Below, piece after piece: positions 46,093-54,289 of a stretch of 64,000 bases of DNA. The stretch spans positions 1 to 64,000 of the forward strand of contig CABZEU010000004.1 in assembly GCA_902524795.1 (NCBI GenBank), in the 5' to 3' direction. A model generated the notes under the pieces. The model saw only the letters and a program-made list of their open reading frames with translations, was not told the origin of the DNA and did no database searches. A program made the translations under genes and the position numbers. The first letter of the stretch is position 1. Every line of letters starts with the position of its first letter. The DNA comes from an uncultured Pelagibacteraceae bacterium. GTDB lineage: Bacteria > Pseudomonadota > Alphaproteobacteria > Pelagibacterales > AG-422-B15.

Positions 46093-46104
46093 TTGAATAT
46101 TCAA
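46093..46104. promoter_or_regulatory. 12-bp perfect palindrome TTGAATATTCAA (candidate operator)
   Basis: Self-complementary; 23-34 nt upstream of fdh start. Confidence 0.45.
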
Positions 46105-46116
46105 TTTTTCGAAAAA
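46105..46116. promoter_or_regulatory. 12-bp perfect palindrome TTTTTCGAAAAA abutting the previous one (candidate operator)
   Basis: Self-complementary; overlaps the predicted transcription start of the fdh promoter. Confidence 0.45.
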
Positions 46117-46117
46117 G

Positions 46118-46146
46118 ACTATGTCTCTAATTAATGATGACGTCAA
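46118..46146 (-). promoter_or_regulatory. Predicted promoter of formate dehydrogenase
   Basis: Minus strand TTGACG - 17 bp - CATAGT (-35 46141-46146, -10 46118-46123). Confidence 0.5.
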
Positions 46147-46159
46147 TTATAATTCGTTT

Positions 46160-46909
46160 CTAATTCATAAAAGACGGATCTAATTTTTCCATCTTTCTTC
46201 TGACTGCGGGCCATAAAAGTGCCCCTGCCATGCCTTGAGTAGCTTCACCTTGCTGTCTAGTAGTTTCAATTGCCTCAGGTGATGGATTATTTAACTCTAA
46301 TTTACCAGCCATTGCACGAACTTGGTAAGTACATGCTCTTTCTAAAAAGTAGATATAAGTAAAAGCATCGGCAACATTTTTACCTGCAGCTAAAGTTCCG
46401 TGATTACGTAAAATCATTAAATTTTTGTCACCTAAATCTGCAACAAGTCTTTTTTTCTCATCCTCAAGTAGCGCAACTCCCTCATAATCATGATAAGCAA
46501 TTTGGTTGCGCACAAGCATTCCAGTTTGTGCCAAGGGTAAAAGACCATCTTTCAAAGAGGCAACCGCGACACCATCATCTGAATGCAAATGAACAATACA
46601 ATGAGCATCACTTCTTGCTTCATGAATTGCACTATGAATAATAAATCCTGCTGGATTAATAGGATTGTTAGTCTCACTTATAATCTTACCATTAATGTCA
46701 ACTTTTACGAGGTTTGAAGCTGTTATTTCGTCAAACAAAAATCCGTATGGGTTTATTAAAAAGTGATCTTCAGTACCTGGTACTCTTGCAGATATATGTG
46801 TAAATATTAAATCATCCCAACCAAAGTAAGGTATTGTTCTATAAAAGGCAGCAAGATCAACTCTTACATCCCATTCTTCTTTGGAAACTGAATTTTTTAC
46901 GTCAACCAT
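46160..46909 (-). CDS. Class II aldolase/adducin family protein
   Basis: HISARVPGTEDHFLINPYG, HLHSDDGVAVA, NHGTLAAGKNVADAF. Confidence 0.93.
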   Translation of the reverse strand: MVDVKNSVSKEEWDVRVDLAAFYRTIPYFGWDDLIFTHISARVPGTEDHFLINPYGFLFDEITASNLVKVDINGKIISETNNPINPAGFIIHSAIHEARSDAHCIVHLHSDDGVAVASLKDGLLPLAQTGMLVRNQIAYHDYEGVALLEDEKKRLVADLGDKNLMILRNHGTLAAGKNVADAFTYIYFLERACTYQVRAMAGKLELNNPSPEAIETTRQQGEATQGMAGALLWPAVRRKMEKLDPSFMN

Positions 46910-48395
46910 TGGTTATTAGTCTTTCTATTGTTTTCTTCCAGCCGTCGTAAAATTGTTCGGCATGATCAATTGAAATTTTCGGCTCAAATATTTGATTAGT
47001 TTTCCATAATTTTTCAACGTCTGCAACATCTTTGTAAATGCCAGCAAACATTCCTGCCAAATATGCAGCTCCAATCGCAGTAGATTCTTGGTTCGCTGGT
47101 CTCTCTATTTTAACCTGTAAAATATCAGACAAAAACTGCATCATCATGTTATTTCTTGTCATTCCTCCATCAACACGTATTACAAATTTTTCTCTTTTAA
47201 AATTTGTGTCATTTAGAAGACATTCAAATAAATCTCTGGTTTGAAAACAAATAGATTTGAGAGCTGCCATCGCTATATCAGCTTTTGAGGTGTCTCTTGT
47301 AATACCTGAAATTTGACCTCTAATATCTGCTCTCCAATATGGTGCCCCTAGGCCAGTAAATGCTGGGACGAAATAAACATCATTAGAACTTTTACTAGCT
47401 AAGTTCTCAACTTCAGATGCTTTATCAAAAAATTTAAGTTCATCACGCATCCATTGCACAACTGTTCCAGCATTAAATATACTTCCTTCAATAGCGTAAC
47501 TCTTATTTCCATTTATGTTATAAGCAATTGTGGAAAGAAGGTTTGATTGTGATTTTATAATATCAATTCCTGTATTCATAAGTAAAAAGCAACCGGTACC
47601 ATAAGTTGATTTCACCATACCTTCTCTGAAGCAAGACTGACCAACTGAAGCTGCTTGCTGATCGCCAGCTACTCCACCAATTTGAATTTCATTGCCAAAA
47701 AAGTTAGAAGTAATTTTACCAAAATCATCAACTGAGCTTTTAACGCATGGAAGAATATTCTTTGGCAATGCAAATATATCTAATAACTCTTCATCCCATT
47801 TATCTTCTACAATATTGTAGAGCATGGTTCTTGATGCGTTAGTTACATCGGTTGAGTGCTCTGATCCTTTTGTAAAATTCCAGATCAACCAAGTATCGAT
47901 TGTACCAACTAATAGATTACCTTTACTGAGACTTTCCTTTGCTTCCTTAATATTTTCTATAATCCATTTTATTTTTGTAGCAGAAAAATATGGATCAATA
48001 ACTAATCCTGTTTTCGATTGGATGGTGTTTATAAGATTTTTTTCTTTGAGTTCGTTACAATAATTTTCTGTACGTCTATCCTGCCAGACAATAGCATTGT
48101 AAACTGGTTTACCAGTCAATTTATCCCAAGCAACGATTGTTTCTCTTTGATTAGTAATGCCTGCTACGGTTATATCTTGCGCATTAATTTTAAGATCTTC
48201 TAACACTTTCTTAATTGCATCAGTTGTTGAATTTATAATTTCAAGTGGATTATGTTCAACCCATCCATTTTCTGGATAATATTGTTTAAATTCAATATTT
48301 TTTTGAGCAAGTATTTCCCCAATTTCGTTCAAAATTAAAGCTCTTGAACTAGTTGTCCCTTGATCTATTGAGAGAATATAACCACTTAATGACAT
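46902..48395 (-). CDS. glpK: Glycerol kinase
   Basis: ILSIDQGTTSSRALIL, GITNQRETIVAWDKLTGKPVYNAIVWQDRRT, AFTGLGAPYWRADIRG. Confidence 0.97.
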   Translation of the reverse strand: MSLSGYILSIDQGTTSSRALILNEIGEILAQKNIEFKQYYPENGWVEHNPLEIINSTTDAIKKVLEDLKINAQDITVAGITNQRETIVAWDKLTGKPVYNAIVWQDRRTENYCNELKEKNLINTIQSKTGLVIDPYFSATKIKWIIENIKEAKESLSKGNLLVGTIDTWLIWNFTKGSEHSTDVTNASRTMLYNIVEDKWDEELLDIFALPKNILPCVKSSVDDFGKITSNFFGNEIQIGGVAGDQQAASVGQSCFREGMVKSTYGTGCFLLMNTGIDIIKSQSNLLSTIAYNINGNKSYAIEGSIFNAGTVVQWMRDELKFFDKASEVENLASKSSNDVYFVPAFTGLGAPYWRADIRGQISGITRDTSKADIAMAALKSICFQTRDLFECLLNDTNFKREKFVIRVDGGMTRNNMMMQFLSDILQVKIERPANQESTAIGAAYLAGMFAGIYKDVADVEKLWKTNQIFEPKISIDHAEQFYDGWKKTIERLITNG

Positions 48396-48474
48396 ATGTC
48401 CTTATTAATAAATTTTGATGTTCAATTAATGAGTATTTTAAGATAAAGAATTACTTTTTAGTAGGCAAATTAAT

Positions 48475-49242
48475 ATGAAGTTGAATAAACCAGTCTTTTT
48501 AGCGTCTAGCAATAATGAAGCTATCGAACAGAAAAAGATTTTAGAAGAGCAGTACGGTAAAAACTCATTAAATAATGCAAATGTTATTGTAGTATTAGGT
48601 GGTGATGGATTTATGCTTGAAGCTATAAAAAGTCATATGTCGCAAAATTTACCTCTCTTTGGTCTAAATTATGGTAGCGTTGGCTTTCTAATGAACTCTT
48701 CAAATCAAAGCGATTTGTTAGACAGAGTCAATCAATCTCAATCTATTAAAATATCTCCACTTATAATGAAAGCAATTGGCGTTAATGATTCAATTCATGA
48801 AGCAATTGCTATTAATGAAGTTTCATTGCTTAGAGAAACTCACCAAGCTTCCAAAATAAAAATTTCAGTTGATGGTAAAGTAAGGTTAGATGAACTAATA
48901 TGTGACGGTGTGTTAATATCTACTCCATCTGGAAGCACTGCTTATAATTTATCTGCACATGGGCCAATACTTCCAATTAATGCGGATGTTCTCGCATTAA
49001 CCCCTATCAGCGCTTTTCGCCCTAGAAGATGGAAAGGTGCAATATTAAACGATGGATCAAATATAAAATTTGATATTATAGAAAGTAAAAAAAGACCAGT
49101 TAGTGCTGTTGCAGATAGTACTGAATTTCGAGATATCAAATCTGTCGATGTTCATCAAAGTAAAAATAAAGTTGTCGAGTTACTTTTTGATCAAGATCAT
49201 TCATTTGATGAAAGAATTCTAAATGAACAATTTAAGTTCTAA
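48475..49242 (+). CDS. nadK: NAD kinase
   Basis: VVLGGDGFMLEAI, FGLNYGSVGFLMN, DGVLISTPSGSTAYNLSAHGPIL. Confidence 0.95.
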   Translation: MKLNKPVFLASSNNEAIEQKKILEEQYGKNSLNNANVIVVLGGDGFMLEAIKSHMSQNLPLFGLNYGSVGFLMNSSNQSDLLDRVNQSQSIKISPLIMKAIGVNDSIHEAIAINEVSLLRETHQASKIKISVDGKVRLDELICDGVLISTPSGSTAYNLSAHGPILPINADVLALTPISAFRPRRWKGAILNDGSNIKFDIIESKKRPVSAVADSTEFRDIKSVDVHQSKNKVVELLFDQDHSFDERILNEQFKF

Positions 49243-49244
49243 AA

Positions 49245-50105
49245 CTAATCTGTAGAAATTATTGCCTGAAACGGGCCGCTTCCAAAAGTTAATTGGTTTG
49301 AGCCATCATTATATAAAGACATGCCCTCACCAACATTAAAAGACATCGTTAAAGTAGTTGTAGATTCTGTAAAATTAACAGGGGTTGAGAAAGATAAGGA
49401 ACCCGTTAGCTTATCTACATCCGCGTCATTTTCAGCTAAATGACCATTTGTATCAACTAAGAAACCGGTTATTGAAGCTGAGCTTCCATTTAAATTAGTA
49501 GCAGTAACATTTGCATTGAAGGTATCACCGAAACTAGTCAGAGTTTCTACAAATTTTCCTGGAGTGATTGCTGATGATCCACATGTAGAGCTGGCAGAAG
49601 GTCTAGTATTTGATGAACCATAATTTCCACTACCGGCAACAGAGGCGCAATAAATACCTGATGTACCATCTTGTCCAGTTACAGCCTCATCGAACTGCAT
49701 TGCCATTGTAATACCGAAAGTATTATCAATAAGCATTACACCATGAGTATATGTTCCATTTGGTGGTCTCGACATAATACCTGGAACATCTATTGTCTCA
49801 TTTTGTTCAACAGCTAATCTAGCACCTGATGGGGACTCCCAATTTTTGTAACAATTACCTAGTCCCATGGCAGATGAAGTTGTAGGGGCTGTAGGCTCTG
49901 CCGTACAAAGGTACATCTCATAAGCAATAACTTCATAAGTATTTGGCGCGCTCGCACAATATCCATTATCAATTGGCTGCGTTTTATCAAAAACTCCACC
50001 AGTTATAGTGCATTCTGTAACATGACTATCTGCAGCTGAAAGTATAATAGATGCAAAGAAAGATAGAATTGATAATAAAAAGATTTTTTTAAAACGATAA
50101 TTCAT
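49245..50105 (-). CDS. Secreted hypothetical protein with signal peptide and multiple Cys
   Basis: N-terminal signal MNYRFKKIFLLSILSFFASIILSAADS; Ser/Thr/Gly-rich; no family recognised. Confidence 0.8.
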   Translation of the reverse strand: MNYRFKKIFLLSILSFFASIILSAADSHVTECTITGGVFDKTQPIDNGYCASAPNTYEVIAYEMYLCTAEPTAPTTSSAMGLGNCYKNWESPSGARLAVEQNETIDVPGIMSRPPNGTYTHGVMLIDNTFGITMAMQFDEAVTGQDGTSGIYCASVAGSGNYGSSNTRPSASSTCGSSAITPGKFVETLTSFGDTFNANVTATNLNGSSASITGFLVDTNGHLAENDADVDKLTGSLSFSTPVNFTESTTTLTMSFNVGEGMSLYNDGSNQLTFGSGPFQAIISTD

Positions 50106-50108
50106 AAT

Positions 50109-50996
50109 CTAGAAACCACTTGCCTTAACATTTAATGTTGTTGTTACAACTTTTATCTTATTTTCTCTTTTAACAGGTTCATACATTCTATCGGCAACAG
50201 ATACGTACTCAATATAATTAGAAGAGTTATTTGAAAAAGAACCATTACTACCAAGAGGTATTACAAAACTTAGATTTGCAAATGAACCATCACCTGTTTG
50301 GTTATCATCGATATATCCAACTTCTAAATCAAGATTATTACTAATTATATTAAGACCATATTTTTCCCCTTCTACTTCAAATGAACCTGCGGCATTTTCA
50401 AAATCAAATAATCCTGCAAATAGTCTTGCATTTGCTGTAATTGGTAAATGATAATCAAGACGTGCGTCCCATCCGTCCATCGCCTCTTCATCTTTTCCTG
50501 TCGAAACTGTTTCGATGCCAGATGTAGCGTCATAAATATTAGATCTCAAGTCAAACACACTACTTATAACCTCAAGACCCGCCCCATTTCTCTGATGTGA
50601 GTCATCAAATGCATAATCAAAAAATATATTTAATCCAAATATAACTTTATCGTCATTTAGAAGAGTTCTGTGTCCTATACCTAGATTAATTGTTTGATCA
50701 TTATTATGTAGATTGAGGGAGTTTTGGTTAAAAATAGCACTATTGCCATACTCTGATATCATATTTACATTCGTAAGAGATATAGTTGGCTTTAGATGCT
50801 CTTGCAAACCTAAGTTTATATCGAGGTACTTCACCCTACTATTTTCACTCAATAATGATGAAACACTTGTGCCTAGGCTATTAGCTAATCCATTAAAATA
50901 TGAAGTTACTCTATTTTCCAAATTAGAGGCATTTGAAATCCCAATTAACAAAAAAATACCAAAGATTGAGTAAATATAAGCCTTAAAATTTCTCAT
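50109..50996 (-). CDS. Inverse autotransporter (intimin/invasin-type) beta-barrel domain protein, without passenger
   Basis: Signal peptide; LNLGIGHRTLLNDDKVIFGLNIFFDYAFDDSHQRNGAGLEV and GWDARLDYHLP resemble the IAT_beta family; ends after linker-like MYEPVKRENKIKVV. Confidence 0.75.
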   Translation of the reverse strand: MRNFKAYIYSIFGIFLLIGISNASNLENRVTSYFNGLANSLGTSVSSLLSENSRVKYLDINLGLQEHLKPTISLTNVNMISEYGNSAIFNQNSLNLHNNDQTINLGIGHRTLLNDDKVIFGLNIFFDYAFDDSHQRNGAGLEVISSVFDLRSNIYDATSGIETVSTGKDEEAMDGWDARLDYHLPITANARLFAGLFDFENAAGSFEVEGEKYGLNIISNNLDLEVGYIDDNQTGDGSFANLSFVIPLGSNGSFSNNSSNYIEYVSVADRMYEPVKRENKIKVVTTTLNVKASGF

Positions 50997-51052
50997 AACT
51001 TGTTTATAACAAATTACGCGAAAATTTCACTTATAAATATTATCTGATTTTT

Positions 51053-51140
51053 TGGTGGCCTCACCCGGACTCGAACCGGGACGGGAATAAATCCCAAAGG
51101 ATTTTAAGTCCTTTGCGTCTACCAATTCCGCCATGAGGCC
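51053..51140 (-). tRNA. tRNA-Leu (TAA)
   Basis: GGCCTCATGGCGGAATTGGTAGACGC...GGACTTAAAATCC...CCCGGTTCGAGTCCGGGTGAGGCCACCA. Confidence 0.96.
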
Positions 51141-51199
51141 AATTGTTTTATTTTATAACTATTTATTTACTGAACTACTAGTTCTTTAGTGTTTTGAAT

Positions 51200-51228
51200 A
51201 AAAAAAAAGGGGCCCGAAGGCCCCTTTT
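51200..51228 (-). terminator. Rho-independent terminator downstream of proteorhodopsin
   Basis: Minus strand AAAAGGGGCC-TTCG-GGCCCCTTTTTTTTT; GC stem with UUCG loop and U-tract. Confidence 0.9.
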
Positions 51229-51248
51229 ATTATCTGCTTTACAGAAAC

Positions 51249-51941
51249 TTAATTGCTGTCTGATACTGCAGCTACATAAATAGCCATACCAAATGCAATT
51301 TTGTTAACAAAGTCAGCAAGGTTATAGATTAAGTTCAGTGAACCAGCGTCTACGCCACCACCAAAGTAACCTACTGCATAACCTATTGGATAAATCGCCC
51401 AACCTACTGTAACGATCAATCTCAACGCGTTGAACGCAGCTTGACCAGCAGCGTTTCCACTACCAGCACTTGCTTTGCTTGCTTCGCCTGCAAAAACTTC
51501 ATAGATGATGTATATCCATCCAGCCATTCCTATAGCGAAGGCTAGACCTACATTCATTGCTCCAATTTCACCTAAATAACCACCAACCAACATTACTATT
51601 GATGCGATTAACAGTCTCCAGAATAAACCTGAAGCAACAGCAGTGATTGCTGCAAGAATTACATAGAACTCTACAATTTGCAGAGGCACCGTAATCAACC
51701 AGTCAACGTATCGAAGAACTGTTGGTGAGTCACCAGTCGCAACCCATACTTCTCTCATGTAGAAATAGTGCCACGCTGCAACACCAGTAACCAAACCAGC
51801 TACTGTGAGGGACGTCTTCCATTTAGCTGCTACTCTGTCTCTCTCAAGAAAAAAGAAAGCTGTAGCGGCAACCATGGCCATAGAGATTAACCAAAACGAT
51901 ATGGCAACTTGATCTCCGGGATTTAGCATTAATACTTTCAT
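51249..51941 (-). CDS. Proteorhodopsin (predicted blue-absorbing, Gln at the 105-equivalent)
   Basis: RYVDWLITVPLQIVEFYVIL (proton acceptor D, tuning residue Q, donor E); retinal lysine in DFVNKIAFG; WHYFYMR histidine. Confidence 0.97.
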   Translation of the reverse strand: MKVLMLNPGDQVAISFWLISMAMVAATAFFFLERDRVAAKWKTSLTVAGLVTGVAAWHYFYMREVWVATGDSPTVLRYVDWLITVPLQIVEFYVILAAITAVASGLFWRLLIASIVMLVGGYLGEIGAMNVGLAFAIGMAGWIYIIYEVFAGEASKASAGSGNAAGQAAFNALRLIVTVGWAIYPIGYAVGYFGGGVDAGSLNLIYNLADFVNKIAFGMAIYVAAVSDSN

Positions 51942-52065
51942 TATTATATTCCCCTTAATTTTATAAAATTAGGCAATTATTATTGAGAAACTGGGTTAAG
52001 TAAAGTAGAAAAAACTAATAATATATAATTAAATCAATATTTTAGATGATTGTGGATAAAAATTA

Positions 52066-52788
52066 TTAATACTTAGTATCATAATTTTTCATTAATTCCT
52101 TCAATTCTGACTCGCAATTTTTAAGTTTTGTCTCATCAGAAGAACGCATAACAACAGAAGTTCCAAAGCGATTGTCCTTATTAAAAGGGTAGCTTCCTAT
52201 TTCAACTTCAGAATATTTATTTTGCAGATCGGTTAAGGCGTCAGCAACATTGCTTTCGGGAGTAAAAACGTCAATTGATTTAGACTTCACCACCTCACCA
52301 ACAGTTAGGTGCTTTCTCGCCCCTTCTAACATGCCCTGCATAATGCTTGGGATTCCAGCTAATACAAATACATTGTCCATTTTAAAACCAGGCGCTCTAC
52401 TCACTGGATTCTCAATAAGCTCAGAACCTACTGGCATCTTGGTCATTTTCATTCTTGCATCAGTCAATTCGCCGTCTTTATAGTATTCCTTTAAAATGCC
52501 TAAAGCTCCTGAATTGATCTCTAATTCAACTCCAAAAGCTTTTGCTATACACAAAGAAGTAATATCGTCATGTGTTGGCCCTATGCCGCCTGTCGTAAAT
52601 ACATAATCATAAGTTGATCTGAGGTAGTTTACCGTCTCTACAACTATTTCTTCCTCATCTCTAATTACCCTTACTTCTGCTAGTTGAATTCCTATTTCAT
52701 TCAACCAATTTGCGAGATATGATAGATTCTTATCTTGCGTACGACCGGATAAAATTTCGTTACCAATAATTATAAGTGATGCTTTCAT
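52066..52788 (-). CDS. Molybdopterin-binding / CinA N-terminal-like protein
   Basis: IIGNEILSGRTQDKN, VFTTGGIGPTHDDIT, SRAPGFKMDNVFVLAGIPSIM. Confidence 0.92.
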   Translation of the reverse strand: MKASLIIIGNEILSGRTQDKNLSYLANWLNEIGIQLAEVRVIRDEEEIVVETVNYLRSTYDYVFTTGGIGPTHDDITSLCIAKAFGVELEINSGALGILKEYYKDGELTDARMKMTKMPVGSELIENPVSRAPGFKMDNVFVLAGIPSIMQGMLEGARKHLTVGEVVKSKSIDVFTPESNVADALTDLQNKYSEVEIGSYPFNKDNRFGTSVVMRSSDETKLKNCESELKELMKNYDTKY

Positions 52789-52794
52789 AAAACC

Positions 52795-53502
52795 ATGTCA
52801 AAAATTGCTAATCAATATATCTCAGGGAGATTGATTAAAAGGTATAAGAGATTTTTTGCAGATATTCAACTCGATAATAATAAAGAAGCCATAACTGCAC
52901 ATTGTCCCAATACAGGTTCCATGCAAGGTCTTCTCGATGAAGGCAATCCTGTTTTCGTAACGAAAGCAGACGATCCAAAACGTAAATTAAAATATACTCT
53001 TGAGATTATAAAATCTGGCAATGCAAACGTTGGTGTCAATACGCACAAAGCCAACAGAATTGTGGAGGATGCAATCGAATTGTATCTAATTCCTGAATTA
53101 GGTAAATACGATTCATATAAAAGAGAAGTTAAATACGGAACTAATTCCCGCATTGATTTTCTACTAAGTGATGGTGATAAACAAACTTATGTAGAAGTAA
53201 AAAATGTAACGTTATCAAGAAAAAAAGAAACGGCTGAATTTCCAGATGCAATTACAGATAGAGGCTCCAAGCATTTGATCGAACTTTCAAAGCTGCCCAG
53301 CAAAAATACAAGAGCAGTTATGTTATTTCTCATTCAAAGAGATGATTGTAAAAAATTTCAAATCGCAAGTGATATTGATAAGACATACCATGACAACTTT
53401 AAAAAAGTCATAAAAAGGGGAGTAGAAATAATATGTTATAACTGTTCTTTTGAAAGTGACAAAATTCGTGTAAATAAAAAAATAAAACTCATTAATGAAT
53501 AA
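52795..53502 (+). CDS. sfsA: Sugar fermentation stimulation protein homolog SfsA
   Basis: RYKRFFADIQLDN, AHCPNTGSM, RIDFLL, YVEVKNVTL, FPDAITDRGSKHLIEL. Confidence 0.96.
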   Translation: MSKIANQYISGRLIKRYKRFFADIQLDNNKEAITAHCPNTGSMQGLLDEGNPVFVTKADDPKRKLKYTLEIIKSGNANVGVNTHKANRIVEDAIELYLIPELGKYDSYKREVKYGTNSRIDFLLSDGDKQTYVEVKNVTLSRKKETAEFPDAITDRGSKHLIELSKLPSKNTRAVMLFLIQRDDCKKFQIASDIDKTYHDNFKKVIKRGVEIICYNCSFESDKIRVNKKIKLINE

Positions 53503-54265
53503 TAAATTGCACAATAGTAAAGATTTTGAAGGCATGCGAAAAGCTGGTAATTTAGCTGCATCCACTCTTGATCTTTTGGTTGATTATGTAAAACCTGGTG
53601 TATCGACTGATGAGCTTGATTACTTTGCATTTAAGTTCATTACAAAAAATGGTGGCTTAATCGCTCCCTTATTTTATAAAGGCTTTCCAAAGTCTATTTG
53701 CACATCTATTAACCATGTCATTTGTCATGGAATTCCATCTTCCAGAATATTAGAAGAAGGAGATATTGTTAACATAGATGTAACTGTTATCGTTGATGGC
53801 TGGCATGGAGATACCAGTCGGATGTTTCCTGTAGGCAAAATTAGTGCAAAGGCACAGAAATTAATTGATTGCACTTTTGAATCAATGCATGAAGGAATTA
53901 AAGTTGCGGGTCCGAAGTCTCGTCTCGGTGACATTGGTCATGCAATTCAGAGTTATGCTGAAAAACAGAATTATAGTGTGGTAAGAGATTTTTGTGGGCA
54001 TGGACTCGGTAAAGTCTTTCATGAATTTCCAAATATATTGCATTACGGCAAAGAAAATACAGGCGATCAAATTGAAGAAGGTATGTTCTTTACTGTGGAA
54101 CCCATGATTAATTTTGGAAATTATGATGTAAGAATGCTGAAGGATGGATGGACAGCTGTAACAAAAGATAAGAGTTTATCTGCTCAATTTGAGCATAGTA
54201 TAGGTATTACCAAAGATGGATTTGAAATTTTTACTAAATCTCCTGCAGGACTTGATAAACCCTAA
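53495..54265 (+). CDS. map: Methionine aminopeptidase type I
   Basis: KSICTSINHVICHGIP, GDIVNIDVTVIVDGWHGDTSRMF, GHGLGKVFHEFPNILHYG, FTVEPMI. Confidence 0.97.
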   Translation: MNNKLHNSKDFEGMRKAGNLAASTLDLLVDYVKPGVSTDELDYFAFKFITKNGGLIAPLFYKGFPKSICTSINHVICHGIPSSRILEEGDIVNIDVTVIVDGWHGDTSRMFPVGKISAKAQKLIDCTFESMHEGIKVAGPKSRLGDIGHAIQSYAEKQNYSVVRDFCGHGLGKVFHEFPNILHYGKENTGDQIEEGMFFTVEPMINFGNYDVRMLKDGWTAVTKDKSLSAQFEHSIGITKDGFEIFTKSPAGLDKP

Positions 54266-54289
54266 ATTAAAGATTAAAAAAGTATTTAT

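Noticed and set aside
49245-51140. Possible second tRNA island, at tRNA-Leu, carrying the barrel/secreted pair
   Set aside because: The genes start 57 nt beyond the tRNA-Leu 3' end, but I found no duplicated tRNA-Leu 3' fragment near 49.2 kb and no integrase.
51942-52065. Possible promoter or riboswitch upstream of proteorhodopsin
   Set aside because: Only AT-rich sequence and a short palindrome (AATTTTATAAAATT); no convincing -35/-10 pair or known riboswitch core.
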